64,000 bases of DNA, taken from the NCBI RefSeq assembly GCF_003351345.1, contig NZ_QQTO01000035.1:78096-142095 (forward strand), in the 5' to 3' direction. Positions within the stretch are counted from its first letter, which is position 1. The number at the start of each line of letters is the position of its first letter. Under the pieces are notes generated by a model. That model saw only the letters and a program-made list of their open reading frames with translations, was not told the DNA's origin and searched no databases. Positions 1 through 8,442 of the stretch are shown piece after piece. The stretch comes from Allobosea caraganae. GTDB taxonomy: Bacteria > Pseudomonadota > Alphaproteobacteria > Rhizobiales > Beijerinckiaceae. A program made the translations under genes and the position numbers.

Positions 1-872
1 ACCTCGTCACCGATTCCCCCGCCTCGCGCCGGCAGGCCAAGCTCGGCCAGCTCTACCGGCAATGGCTCGCCTTCCGGCGCAACGCGCTTGCGGTCATCGG
101 GCTTTGCATCGTCGTCGCGCTGCTGCTGATCGCCGCCTTCGCGCCGCTGATCGCGACCCAGGACCCGCTGCTGCAAAATCTCGACGGCCGCCTGCTGCCG
201 CCCTCCGCCGCCCATTGGTTCGGCACGGATTCGCTTGGCCGCGACATCTATAGCCGCATCGTCTACGGCGCCCGCGTCACCCTGGTCATCGTCATGCTCG
301 TCGTCATCACGGTCGGGCCGCTCGGCCTCTTGATCGGCGCGGCCTCGGGCTATCTCGGTGGCTGGGTCGACCGGCTGCTGATGCGCATCACCGACGTCTT
401 CCTCGCCTTTCCCCGCCTTGTGCTGGCGCTGGCCTTCGTCGCGGCGCTCGGGCCGGGGCTGGAGAACGCGGTCATCGCCATCGCCTTCACCGCCTGGCCG
501 CCCTATGCCCGCGTCGCCCGGGCGGAGACGCTGATCATCCGCAATCAGGACTACATCTCGGCCGTGCGCCTGCAGGGCGGCTCGCAATGGCGCATCGTGC
601 TCAGGCATGTCGTGCCGATGTGCCTGCCCTCGCTGATCGTGCGCACCACGCTCGACATGGCCGGCATCATCCTCACCGCCGCCGGCCTCGGCTTCCTCGG
701 GCTGGGCGCGCAGCCGCCGATCCCGGAATGGGGCGCGATGATCTCGGCGGGGCGCGAGCAGATCTTCGACCAATGGTGGGTCGCGACCTTCCCGGGCCTC
801 GCCATCTGCATCGTCGCGCTCGGCTTCAACCTGCTCGGCGACGGGCTGCGCGACGTCATGGATGCGAGGTGA
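1..872 (+). CDS. ABC transporter permease, DppC/OppC type (5' end missing)
   Basis: Inner-membrane permease of a peptide-type (family 5 binding protein) ABC importer. The reading frame is open from base 3, so the true start lies upstream of the window. Near the N-terminus a first membrane segment (ALAVIGLCIVVALLLIAAF) is followed by the conserved FGTDSLGRDIYSR block and four or five further membrane segments. The EAA-type cytoplasmic loop that docks the ATPases is visible around RNQDYISAVRLQGGSQWRIV, and the C-terminus LLGDGLRDVMDAR is typical of DppC. The stop lies at 870-872, next to the start of the downstream ATPase gene, so the two are probably one operon. The substrate cannot be read from the sequence; dipeptides, oligopeptides, nickel or opines are all served by this family. 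Confidence 0.9.
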   Translation, partial: LVTDSPASRRQAKLGQLYRQWLAFRRNALAVIGLCIVVALLLIAAFAPLIATQDPLLQNLDGRLLPPSAAHWFGTDSLGRDIYSRIVYGARVTLVIVMLVVITVGPLGLLIGAASGYLGGWVDRLLMRITDVFLAFPRLVLALAFVAALGPGLENAVIAIAFTAWPPYARVARAETLIIRNQDYISAVRLQGGSQWRIVLRHVVPMCLPSLIVRTTLDMAGIILTAAGLGFLGLGAQPPIPEWGAMISAGREQIFDQWWVATFPGLAICIVALGFNLLGDGLRDVMDAR

Positions 873-873
873 G

Positions 874-1734
874 ATGATGCGCGCTCCCGACACGCCCCTC
901 GAACAGCCGCTCCTCGAACTCGACAACCTGCGCGTCAATTTCCACACCCCGACCGGCATCGTGCGCGCCGTGCGCGGGCTCTCCTTCTCGCTCGGCCGCG
1001 AGCGGCTCGGCATCGTCGGCGAATCCGGCTCGGGCAAGTCGATGACCGGCCGCGCCATCCTCGACCTCATCCCCTATCCCGGCGAAGTGCTGGCCGACCG
1101 CATGGTCTATCGCGGCCAGGACCTGCTCACGATGGACAAGCGCTCGCGCCGCAAGCTGCGCGGCCGGCATATCTCCATGGTGATGCAGGACCCGAAATAC
1201 TCGCTCAACCCGGTCCACACCGTCGGCGAGCAGATCGCCGAGGCCTACCGCGTCCACCACAAGGCGAGTTCGCGCGAGGCCAGGGAGCGCAGCCTCACCA
1301 TGCTGGAGGCCGTGCAGATCCGCGAGCCCGCCCGCGTCTACGAGCTCTACCCGCACGAGGTCTCCGGCGGCATGGGCCAGCGCGTGATGATCGCGATGAT
1401 GCTGATCGCCGAGCCCGACATCCTGATCGCCGACGAGCCGACCTCAGCGCTCGACGTCACCGTGCAGCTGCAGGTGCTGAAGATTTTGGACGATCTCGTC
1501 ACCAGCCGCGGCATGGGCCTGATCTTCATCAGCCACGACCTGCACCTGGTGAAGTCCTTCTGCGACCGCGTCATCGTCATGTATGGCGGCAAGGCGATGG
1601 AGACGTTGGCCGCCGGCGAGCTGGAACAGGCGCAGCACCCCTATACCCGCGGCCTGCTCGGCTGCCTGCCCGATCTCGACCACCCCAAGGCGACGCTCGC
1701 CACCCTGAACCGCGACCCGGCATGGCTGGCATGA
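874..1734 (+). CDS. ABC transporter ATP-binding protein, DppD type
   Basis: First of two ATPases powering the importer whose permease lies just upstream. Walker A is GESGSGKSM, the Q-loop region is VMQDPKYSLNP, the signature is VSGGMGQR and Walker B is ILIADEPTSALD, followed by the switch histidine in FISHDLHL, so all catalytic motifs are intact. At about 286 residues it is shorter than usual DppD proteins (about 330) and lacks most of the C-terminal Cys-containing oligopeptide-transporter extension. An upstream ATG at 862 overlaps the permease gene; ATG 874 follows the permease stop directly and is preferred. The gene's own stop forms an ATGA overlap at 1731-1734 with what looks like the old start of the next ATPase gene, now displaced by a repeat insertion. 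Confidence 0.93.
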   Translation: MMRAPDTPLEQPLLELDNLRVNFHTPTGIVRAVRGLSFSLGRERLGIVGESGSGKSMTGRAILDLIPYPGEVLADRMVYRGQDLLTMDKRSRRKLRGRHISMVMQDPKYSLNPVHTVGEQIAEAYRVHHKASSREARERSLTMLEAVQIREPARVYELYPHEVSGGMGQRVMIAMMLIAEPDILIADEPTSALDVTVQLQVLKILDDLVTSRGMGLIFISHDLHLVKSFCDRVIVMYGGKAMETLAAGELEQAQHPYTRGLLGCLPDLDHPKATLATLNRDPAWLA

Positions 1735-1940
1735 GCACGCCGAGCAAGATGATCGTTGTCGGCTCGACCTCTTCCCCCTCCCCCCGCTTGCGGTGGGGAG
1801 GGCCGGGGTGGGGGGGAGAGTGTCTTGGCCGCACGGTCGCGTCTCTTCCTGCACGCCCCCCCATCCCTAACCCTTCCCCACCGCAAGCGGGGGGAAGGGG
1901 ACGCCGTTGGGCTTCTTCGCGCAGCGGGGTGTCGGCATGA
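1731..1940 (+). other. Repeat-derived leader ORF between the two ATPase genes
   Basis: A 69-codon open frame starts at the ATG overlapping the stop of the upstream ATPase gene and ends with TGA overlapping the ATG at 1937 of the downstream ATPase gene (ATGA at both ends). Nearly all of it is an inverted-repeat element with arms near 1772-1818 and 1854-1901. It encodes low-complexity Pro/Gly/Arg sequence with no recognisable domain. It probably arose by insertion and is unlikely to be a functional protein, but translating it could keep the two real genes coupled. The paralogous junction at 22906-22909 has a direct four-base overlap and no insert. Confidence 0.5.
1772..1901 (+). repeat. Inverted-repeat element, family C copy 1
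   Basis: The left arm contains CCCCGCTTGCGGTGGGGAGG and the right arm its reverse complement (CCTTCCCCACCGCAAGCGGG), with G-rich and C-rich inner flanks and a middle of about 35 bases that is not repeated. The element is bracketed by the 13-base direct repeat GGCATGAGCACGC at 1728-1740 and 1934-1946, which looks like a target-site duplication. A second copy lies at 16984-17110. No coding function is seen. Confidence 0.85.
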
Positions 1941-2695
1941 GCACGCAACCCGCCATCTCCGTCGAGAAGCTGAACGTTTCCTTCGGCGATTCCCACGTCG
2001 TGAAGGACCTCTCCTTCGCGGTCGCGCCGGGTGAGAGCTACGGCATCGTCGGCGAATCCGGCTCGGGCAAGTCCACGGTTCTGCGCGTGCTCGCCGGGCT
2101 GAACCGCGACTGGAGCGGCGAGGCCAACATCCTCGGCAAGAGCCAGCCGAAAATCCGCAACAAGGCCTTCTACCGCGCGGTGCAGATGGTCTTCCAGGAC
2201 CCGTACGGCTCGCTGCATCCGAAGAAGACGGTCGACGACGCGCTGGCCGAGCCGCTGGCGATCCACGGCATCCGCGACGCCGAGGCCCGGATCGGCCGGG
2301 CCATGAGCGATGTCGGCCTGCCGGGCTCGTTCCGCTTCCGCTATCCTCACCAGCTCTCCGGCGGCCAGCGCCAGCGCGTCGCCATCGCCCGCGCGCTCGT
2401 GCTGGAGCCGACCATCCTGCTCCTGGACGAGCCGACCTCGGCGCTCGACGTCTCCATTCAGGCCGAGGTGCTGAACCTGCTCCAGGCGCTGCGCCACGAG
2501 CGCAAGCTGACTTACATTCTCGTCAGCCACGATCTCGCCGTCGTCGCGCATATGTGCGAGCGTCTGCTCGTCATGCAGTTCGGCCGTGGCGTCGAGGAGA
2601 TGACGGCCGGAACGCTCGCTGCCCGCGCGCCGCAGACGGCCTACGCCCAGCAATTGCTGACGGCGAGCGAGGGCTTCCGGCGCATGGCTGGCTGA
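1937..2695 (+). CDS. ABC transporter ATP-binding protein, DppF type
   Basis: Second ATPase of the importer. Walker A GESGSGKST, Q-loop QDPYGSLHP, signature LSGGQRQRVAIARAL, Walker B ILLLDEPTSALD and the switch histidine in LVSHDLA are all present. At 252 residues it is compact and lacks the C-terminal extension of full DppF proteins. The ATG at 1937 is chosen because similarity to the family (ISVEKLNVSFGDSHVV) begins right after it; an in-frame upstream ATG at 1907 would translate repeat DNA. The gene closes the operon, and the next gene, zwf, has its own upstream region. Confidence 0.93.
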   Translation: MSTQPAISVEKLNVSFGDSHVVKDLSFAVAPGESYGIVGESGSGKSTVLRVLAGLNRDWSGEANILGKSQPKIRNKAFYRAVQMVFQDPYGSLHPKKTVDDALAEPLAIHGIRDAEARIGRAMSDVGLPGSFRFRYPHQLSGGQRQRVAIARALVLEPTILLLDEPTSALDVSIQAEVLNLLQALRHERKLTYILVSHDLAVVAHMCERLLVMQFGRGVEEMTAGTLAARAPQTAYAQQLLTASEGFRRMAG

Positions 2696-2812
2696 TCGGA
2701 CGACAGGACGGCTGCGCGCTATCGTCGCTTGGGTGCCTTTGCGAAACCGTCTAAGTCTCGTCGCAGCAGCCGGCTAGCGTGAGCCGAATTTGCCGTCACG
2801 GAGTACCAAGCC

Positions 2813-4321
2813 ATGGACGCCATCGCCGACCGCGTTTTGAAGCTGGAGACCGTGCCCGAGCGCACGCCCGTTCCGCCCTTCGATCTGGTGATCTTCGGCG
2901 CCGGCGGCGATCTCGCCCTGCGCAAGCTCTTCCCGGCGCTGGCTCAGCGCAACGAGGAGGGCGTGCTCCCCGAGGAGAGCCGTATCCTCGGCATCGTCCG
3001 CAAGGCTGAGGATGTCGAGGGCCTGCCCAATGAAGTCGCCAAGAAGCTCAAGGATTCCGGCCTTCCGGCCGACCGGATCGCGGCTTTCCTGCACCGGCTC
3101 ACCATGGTGCAGATGGATGCGCTGAAGCCCGAGACCTATGCGGCGCTGAAGACGGCCCTTGGTGATTCCGACCGCGTCCGCTCCTTCTACCTCTCGACGC
3201 CGCCCGACCTCTTCATCCCGATCTGCGAGAACCTCTCAAAGGCCGAGATCCTGACGCCGACCTCGCGCGTCATCCTGGAGAAGCCGCTCGGGCGCGATCT
3301 CGCCTCGGCCCGCGCCATCAACGACGCCGTGGCCAAGATCCTGCCGGAAAGCCGCACCTACCGGATCGACCATTATCTCGGCAAGGAGACGGTGCAGAAC
3401 CTGCTCGTCCTGCGCTTCGCCAACACGCTGTTCGAGCGCTCATGGTCGAGCCGCGACATCGACAACGTCCAGATCACGGTCGCCGAGACCGTCGGCCTGG
3501 AACAGCGCGCCGGCTATTACGACAAGGCCGGCCATCTCCGCGACATGGTGCAGAACCACGTCCTCCAGCTCCTCTGCCTCTTCGCCATCGAGCCGCCGAA
3601 CCTGCTCGAGGCCGATGCCGTCCGCGACGAGAAGGTGAGGGTGCTCAAGGCGCTGCGGCCGATCGTCGGGCCCGACGTCCAGCGCTACACCGTGCGCGGC
3701 CAGTATGGGCCGGGCGTGGCCGAAGGCGCGCGGGCCAAGGGCTACGTCGATGAACTCGGCCAGCTCAGCAACACCGAGACCTTCGTCGCGATCCGCTGCG
3801 AGATCGACACCTGGCGCTGGGCCGGCGTGCCGATCTTCCTGCGCACCGGCAAGCGCCTGGCGCAGCGCTATTCCGAGATCGCGGTCACCTTCAAGCCGGT
3901 GCCGCATTCGATCTTCGGAGCAGCCCCCGGCTGCGACCAGCTCAATGCCAACCGCCTCGTCATCCGTCTCCAGCCCGATGACGGCGTGCAGCTCCAGCTC
4001 ATGATGAAGGTGCCGGGCTCGGGGAAGCTCAAGATCGTGCCGCGCCAGCTCGACCTGCGCTACGACACCGCCTTCGGCGTGCGCTCGCCCGACGCCTATG
4101 AGCGCCTGCTCACCGACGTCATCCGCGGCGACCAGACCCTGTTCATGCGCCGCGACGAGGTCGAGCAGGCCTGGAGCTGGATCGACCCGATCCTCGCCGG
4201 CTGGCAGGAATACTACCCGCAGCCGCATCGCTATGCCGCCGGCTCCTGGGGGCCGTCGCAGGCGATCGGCCTGATCGAGCGCGAGGGCCGCTCCTGGGCC
4301 GATCCGGAACTGATGGAATGA
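2813..4321 (+). CDS. zwf: Glucose-6-phosphate 1-dehydrogenase
   Basis: Oxidises glucose 6-phosphate to 6-phosphoglucono-1,5-lactone with NAD(P)+, the entry step to the Entner-Doudoroff and oxidative pentose phosphate routes in the cytoplasm. The 502-residue protein has the family's usual length. The dinucleotide-binding loop is FGAGGDLALRKLFPAL near residue 25, and the active-site signature RIDHYLGKETVQNLL holds the substrate-binding Asp-His and Lys. The start follows ACGGAG about ten bases upstream. Its stop overlaps the start of pgl by four bases (ATGA), and eda follows 24 bases after pgl, so the three genes form an operon. The 117 bases upstream hold the likely promoter, without a site I can name. 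Confidence 0.97.
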   Translation: MDAIADRVLKLETVPERTPVPPFDLVIFGAGGDLALRKLFPALAQRNEEGVLPEESRILGIVRKAEDVEGLPNEVAKKLKDSGLPADRIAAFLHRLTMVQMDALKPETYAALKTALGDSDRVRSFYLSTPPDLFIPICENLSKAEILTPTSRVILEKPLGRDLASARAINDAVAKILPESRTYRIDHYLGKETVQNLLVLRFANTLFERSWSSRDIDNVQITVAETVGLEQRAGYYDKAGHLRDMVQNHVLQLLCLFAIEPPNLLEADAVRDEKVRVLKALRPIVGPDVQRYTVRGQYGPGVAEGARAKGYVDELGQLSNTETFVAIRCEIDTWRWAGVPIFLRTGKRLAQRYSEIAVTFKPVPHSIFGAAPGCDQLNANRLVIRLQPDDGVQLQLMMKVPGSGKLKIVPRQLDLRYDTAFGVRSPDAYERLLTDVIRGDQTLFMRRDEVEQAWSWIDPILAGWQEYYPQPHRYAAGSWGPSQAIGLIEREGRSWADPELME

Positions 4322-5004
4322 GCGCCGGACCCGTCGCCTGGTACCGTTTCGAGAACCTGCCCGACGTCTCGGAGGCCCTGGCCGAGGCGGTCGCCGTCGG
4401 GCTCTCCGCCGCCATCGCCGCCCGCGGCGCGGCGCTGCTCGCGGTGCCCGGCGGCACGACGCCGGCGCGCTTCCTCAAGGCGTTGGGCGAGCACGCCGTC
4501 GCCTGGGACAAGGTCACGGTGCTGCCGACCGACGAGCGCTTCGTCGCGCCGAACGATCCGGCCTCGAACGAGCGCATGATCCGCGAGACCTTCGCCCCCC
4601 TTCGCGAGGGCGGCGCCGGCTTCGTCTCCTTCCACAATGCCGGCGACGACCTCGCTGCGGCTGCAGCCAGCCTCGACAAGGTGCTCGCGCGCCTGCCGCC
4701 GGTCGACGTCCTGGTCAGCGGCATGGGCGCGGATGGCCACATCGCCTCGCTCTTCCCCGGCGACGAGGTGGCGGCGGGCGCGGGCGATGCGGTCCATGCT
4801 GTCGCGGCGAGGCCTGCCGGCTTGCCGCCGCGCATCTCGCTCTCGCCTGCCAGATTGAGGTCGGCTGGCTGGGCGGCGCTGCTGATCGCGGGTGACGACA
4901 AGGAAGAGACCTTGAAAGCGGCGCAGGAGCTTCCGGCCGCCTATCCCGTCGGCATCCTGCTGCGCCGCGCGCAGGGGCTCGACGTTTACTGGGCCAAGGC
5001 GTAA
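4318..5004 (+). CDS. pgl: 6-phosphogluconolactonase
   Basis: Hydrolyses 6-phosphogluconolactone, the product of Zwf, to 6-phosphogluconate. The 228-residue protein has the SugarP-isomerase-like fold signatures: the phosphate-binding VPGGTTPARF near residue 43, the DERF segment, and GMGADGHIASLFPGD near residue 137, which contains the catalytic Asp/His region of Pgl (DevB) enzymes. It is translationally coupled to zwf through ATGA and is followed by eda. Confidence 0.95.
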   Translation: MSAGPVAWYRFENLPDVSEALAEAVAVGLSAAIAARGAALLAVPGGTTPARFLKALGEHAVAWDKVTVLPTDERFVAPNDPASNERMIRETFAPLREGGAGFVSFHNAGDDLAAAAASLDKVLARLPPVDVLVSGMGADGHIASLFPGDEVAAGAGDAVHAVAARPAGLPPRISLSPARLRSAGWAALLIAGDDKEETLKAAQELPAAYPVGILLRRAQGLDVYWAKA

Positions 5005-5028
5005 GCGCAGCCCATCAGGAGAAATCAC

Positions 5029-5673
5029 ATGTCAGCCGAACCCGAAATCGCGCGCCTCAATGCTTGCGGCGTCGTCCCCGTCGTCGTCATCGACGATGTC
5101 GAGGTCGCCGTACCGCTGGCGCAGGCGCTGCTTGCGGGTGGCATCGACGTGATCGAGATCACCTTGCGCCGTCCGGCCGCCATGGCGGCGCTGGAGACGA
5201 TCGCCCACAAGGTCCCCGAAATCCTCACTGTCGCCGGCACGGTGGTGACACCCGGCCAGGTCTCCGACGTCAAGCAGGCCGGCGCCCAGGCCGTGGTCAG
5301 CCCCGGCTTCAGCGAGCTGGTCGACAACGCCATGCGCGCGGCCAACCTGCCCTGGCTGCCCGGCGTCGCCACGGCCTCGGACTGCATGCGCGCGGTCGCG
5401 GCGGGGCGCCTGACCTGCAAGTTCTTCCCGGCCGAGCAGGCCGGCGGCACGGCGACGCTGAAGGCGCTGTCGGGTCCGTTCCCGCAAATGAAGTTCTGCC
5501 CCACCGGCGGCGTCAGCCTGACCAATCTCGGCGACTACCTCGCGTTGAAGCAGGTCATTTGCGTCGGCGGCTCCTGGCTGGTGCCGGGTGATGCGGTCGC
5601 AGAGCGCAACTGGGCGAAGGTGACGCAGCTGGCGAAGGAAGCGCGCGAGACGGTTGCGGCGCTTCGGGGCTGA
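5029..5673 (+). CDS. eda: 2-dehydro-3-deoxy-phosphogluconate (KDPG) aldolase
   Basis: Cleaves KDPG to pyruvate and glyceraldehyde 3-phosphate, the last Entner-Doudoroff step. The 214-residue length matches the class I KDPG/KHG aldolase family. The Schiff-base lysine is in TCKFFPAEQAGG, the catalytic Glu in DVIEITLRRPAA, and the phosphate-binding loop in FCPTGGVSLTN. A Shine-Dalgarno-like AGGAG lies about ten bases before the ATG. It is co-directional with zwf and pgl. The 6-phosphogluconate dehydratase gene edd, which often sits in such clusters, is absent here and elsewhere in the window. Confidence 0.96.
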   Translation: MSAEPEIARLNACGVVPVVVIDDVEVAVPLAQALLAGGIDVIEITLRRPAAMAALETIAHKVPEILTVAGTVVTPGQVSDVKQAGAQAVVSPGFSELVDNAMRAANLPWLPGVATASDCMRAVAAGRLTCKFFPAEQAGGTATLKALSGPFPQMKFCPTGGVSLTNLGDYLALKQVICVGGSWLVPGDAVAERNWAKVTQLAKEARETVAALRG

Positions 5674-5702
5674 CCCAACGGCCGGACCGAGCAAACCCCT
5701 TC

Positions 5703-5797
5703 CCGTCATGGTCGCCCTTGTGGCGACCATCCACGTCTTCGCTTGTCGCAGGCGGTGGTCAAGACGTGGGTGCTCGGGACAAGCCCGAGCATGACGG
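5703..5797 (+). repeat. Inverted-repeat element, family D copy 1
   Basis: Two hairpins, GGTCGCC..GGCGACC and TGCTCGGG..CCCGAGCA, flank an inner inverted pair around CACGTCTT/AAGACGTG, and the ends read GTCATG and CATGAC. Read in the same sense, both hairpin loops are ACAAG. The element lies between the convergent genes eda and the FAD oxidoreductase, and its right end touches the oxidoreductase stop codon. A copy in inverted orientation lies at 48862-48952. Confidence 0.85.
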
Positions 5798-6901
5798 TCA
5801 GCCCAGCCGCTCCACAGCCAGCTCCGCGATTGCCAGCGACGAGGTCAGCCCCGGGCTCTCGATCCCCAGCAGGTTGACCAGCCCGGCCACGCCATGCGCC
5901 TCCGGCCCGTCGATGCGGAAATCCGGCATCGGCTCGGTCGGTCCATGCAGCTTCGGGCGGATGCCTGCGTAATCAGCGACCAGCGCGCCGTCCTTCAATC
6001 CCGGCCAATAGGTCCTGATCGCCGCGTAGAAGCGCTCGGCCCGGGCGGGATCGACCACCAGGTCCTGATCGTCCTCGACCCATTCGACATCCGGCCCGAA
6101 CTTGACCCGCCCGGCCATGTCGATCGTCGCGTGGATGCCCAGGCCCGCCGCCTCCGGCACCGGGTAGATCAGGTGGCTGAAGGGCTGCTTGCCGAGCAGC
6201 GAGAAGTAGTTGCCCTTGGCGAAGGACTGCTTCGGCACGTGCTCCGCCGGAAAACCTTCGAGTTGGCCCAGCAGGCGCGGCGCGCCATGGCCGGCCGAGT
6301 TGACGATGCTGTTGACCGTATAGGTTGCCGGGTCCTCGCCGCCGAAATCGACGCTGAACCCCTCGGCCTCGCGCCGCCAGCCGGCAATCGGCGTGTTGAG
6401 CGCGAGCGAGCCGCCCGCCGCCTCGCATTCGCCGAGCAGCGAGAGCATCAGGGCGTGGCTGTCGACCACGCCGGTCTCGGGCGAGAGCAAGGCGAGCTCG
6501 CAGGCGACTTCCGGCTCCAGCGCCCGCGCCTCGGCGGTCTCGACGAAGCGCAGCGAATCGACGCCCGAGGCCGCGGCCCGCGCCGCGATGCCTTCCAGCA
6601 CCGGCCGCTGGCTCGCTGAGGTCGCGACGATCAGCTTGCCGCAGGCCTTGTGCGGCAGGCCGCGCTCGTTGAGGTAGCGATAGAGCCGCTGGCGCCCTTC
6701 GACGCAGACCCGCGCCTTCAGCGAGCCCGGCGGATAATAGATTCCGGCATGGATGACCTCGCTGTTGCGCGCCGAGGTCTGCGTGCCGATGCCCTCCGCC
6801 GCCTCGGCGATCACGACCTCGCGGCCGGCAAGCGCCAGAGCCCGCGCCACCGCGAGGCCGACGACGCCGGCCCCGATCACAAGGCAATCGATATCGCTCA
6901 T
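5798..6901 (-). CDS. FAD-dependent oxidoreductase, L-2-hydroxyglutarate dehydrogenase (LhgO) type
   Basis: Probable flavoprotein of the DAO family. The N-terminus IDCLVIGAGVVGLAVARALA is the Rossmann FAD-binding GxGxxG motif, followed by the expected Glu after the second strand (EVVIAEAAEGIGTQTSARNS). RNSEVIHAGIYYPPGSLKA is the hallmark segment of LhgO/YgaF-like L-2-hydroxyglutarate oxidases, and the C-terminal GIRPKLHGP fits too. The 367-residue length is slightly shorter than E. coli LhgO. Start ATG 6901 is chosen because upstream in-frame sequence is repeat DNA. It lies downstream of the M20 hydrolase on the same strand, separated by a family B repeat. The substrate is inferred from family resemblance only. 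Confidence 0.85.
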   Translation of the reverse strand: MSDIDCLVIGAGVVGLAVARALALAGREVVIAEAAEGIGTQTSARNSEVIHAGIYYPPGSLKARVCVEGRQRLYRYLNERGLPHKACGKLIVATSASQRPVLEGIAARAAASGVDSLRFVETAEARALEPEVACELALLSPETGVVDSHALMLSLLGECEAAGGSLALNTPIAGWRREAEGFSVDFGGEDPATYTVNSIVNSAGHGAPRLLGQLEGFPAEHVPKQSFAKGNYFSLLGKQPFSHLIYPVPEAAGLGIHATIDMAGRVKFGPDVEWVEDDQDLVVDPARAERFYAAIRTYWPGLKDGALVADYAGIRPKLHGPTEPMPDFRIDGPEAHGVAGLVNLLGIESPGLTSSLAIAELAVERLG

Positions 6902-6909
6902 GCTCTCGT

Positions 6910-7056
6910 CCTTCTCCCCTCGGGGGAGAAGGTGTCGCCGCAGGCGACGGATGAGGGAAGGATGGACAGGACGGCCATAGCAACCATAGGATTCAGCGAC
7001 ACTTCCCTCATCCGTCTCGGCTTCGCCGAGCCACCTTCTCCCCCGAGGGGAGAAGG
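6910..7056 (+). repeat. Inverted-repeat element, family B copy 1
   Basis: Outer arms CTTCTCCCCTCGGGGGAGAA and its inverted partner enclose two mini-hairpins, GTCGCC-GCA-GGCGAC on the left and CTCGGC-GAA-GCCGAG (minus-strand sense) on the right, followed by GGATGAGGG boxes and a short unrelated middle. It lies between two minus-strand genes and could attenuate read-through from the M20 gene. Other copies: 27036-27199, 29528-29672, 43799-43949. Confidence 0.88.
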
Positions 7057-7077
7057 AAGCGCGCGCCCCTGCATCCT

Positions 7078-8256
7078 TTAACCAGCCCGCTGCGGCATGG
7101 CGATCTCGACCAGGCTCGCCCAATAGGTCACGCCGACCGGGATCGCCTTGTCGTCGAACTCGTAGGCCGGGTGGTGCAGGCCGGCGGAATCGCCGTTGCC
7201 CATGAAGATATAGGCGCCGGGGCGCTCCTCCAGCATGTAGGAGAAGTCCTCCGAGCCCATGGTCGGCGGGATCTCGGTGTCGATCGCGTCCTTGCCGAAG
7301 ACGTTCTTCGCCGCGCTGGTGACGAAGTCGGTCTGGCCGGCATGGTTGAAGGTCACCGGGTAGCCGCGGTCATAGGCGAGGTCGCAGAGCAGGTTGAACG
7401 ACAGCGCGAAGCCGGCGACGATCTCGCGGAAGCGCTTCTCGGCGAGGTCGCGCATCTCCGGCGAGAGCGTCCGCACCGTGCCCTTGATCTCGACATGCTG
7501 CGGGATGACGTTGAACGTGTCGCCCGCCTTGATCTGCGTCACCGAGACGACGAGGGATTCGAGCGGGTCGGCATTGCGCGAGACGATCGTCTGCAGCGCC
7601 GTGACGAGGTGGCAGGAGGCGATCAGCGGGTCGTTCGTCTCGTTCGGCTTGGCGGCATGGCCGCCGCGGCCCTCGATCTTGATCAGGAAGCGGTCGGCGG
7701 CCGCCATCATCGGCCCCTTGCGGATGGCGAACTTGCCGACCGGCAGGCCGGGCATGTTGTGCAGGCCGTAGATCTCCTGCACGCCGAAGCGCTCCATCAG
7801 CCCGTCCTTGCACATCTCCTTGCCGCCGGCGCCGCCCTCTTCGGCAGGCTGGAAGATCACGATCGCGGTGCCGTCGAAATCGCGAGTCTCGGCCAGGTAC
7901 TTCGCGGCGCCGAGCAGCATGGCGGTGTGCCCGTCATGGCCGCAGGCATGCATCTTGCCGGGTACGGTCGAGCGATGCTCGAGATTGGTCTCCTCATGGA
8001 TCGGCAGCGCGTCCATGTCGGCGCGCAGGCCGATGACCTTGCCCGAATTCTGGTTCTTGCCCTTGATCACGCCGACCACGCCGGTGCGGCCGATCCCGGT
8101 CACGACCTCGTCGACGCCCCACGCCTTCAGCTTGTCGGCGACGATGCCGGCCGTCCGCTGCACGTCGAAGAGCAGCTCGGGGTTGCGGTGGAAGTCGCGA
8201 CGGATCGCGGAGATCTCCGGTGCCAGCGCGGCAATGAGTTCGGATTTAGGCATCAT
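7078..8256 (-). CDS. M20 family metallo-amidohydrolase (hippurate hydrolase/HipO type)
   Basis: Zinc amidohydrolase that removes acyl groups from N-acyl amino acids or opens related amides. The metal-binding residues are visible in HACGHDGHTAMLLGAA and FQPAEEGGAGGKEM, and the dimerisation domain with GGHAAKPNETNDP is typical of the HipO/IAA-amino acid hydrolase branch. The C-terminal metal ligand is in GNGDSAGLHHPAYEFDD. The length of 392 residues is normal. The start is one of two adjacent ATGs (8256 or 8253). The exact substrate is unknown; the branch includes hippurate, acetyl-diaminopimelate and aminobenzoyl-glutamate hydrolases. It may be co-transcribed with the FAD oxidoreductase downstream. 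Confidence 0.92.
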   Translation of the reverse strand: MMPKSELIAALAPEISAIRRDFHRNPELLFDVQRTAGIVADKLKAWGVDEVVTGIGRTGVVGVIKGKNQNSGKVIGLRADMDALPIHEETNLEHRSTVPGKMHACGHDGHTAMLLGAAKYLAETRDFDGTAIVIFQPAEEGGAGGKEMCKDGLMERFGVQEIYGLHNMPGLPVGKFAIRKGPMMAAADRFLIKIEGRGGHAAKPNETNDPLIASCHLVTALQTIVSRNADPLESLVVSVTQIKAGDTFNVIPQHVEIKGTVRTLSPEMRDLAEKRFREIVAGFALSFNLLCDLAYDRGYPVTFNHAGQTDFVTSAAKNVFGKDAIDTEIPPTMGSEDFSYMLEERPGAYIFMGNGDSAGLHHPAYEFDDKAIPVGVTYWASLVEIAMPQRAG

Positions 8257-8442
8257 GTCCTCGGACAGGTCTGGGGTGACTTCGCAGAAAGCGGGTTGTC
8301 AGACAGCCAAGCTAGCGCGGGGCGCCTGCCTCTGTCCAAGCCTGTTGCGGCATGAGGGGTGGGAACGAGGCGAATGGCGAATGAAATCCTTCGCGCGCGA
8401 AGCGCATGCGCGGCAGCCGCCCGGCCGCAAGCCGCGGGTCCT

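Noticed and set aside
1728..1946. Two functional start sites for the DppF-type ATPase
   Set aside because: The first ATG (1731) is in a different frame from the ATPase, so it cannot make an alternative isoform.
6902..7123. N-terminal extension of the FAD oxidoreductase through the family B repeat
   Set aside because: The extra residues are repeat-derived; the FAD-binding motif normally lies at the very N-terminus.
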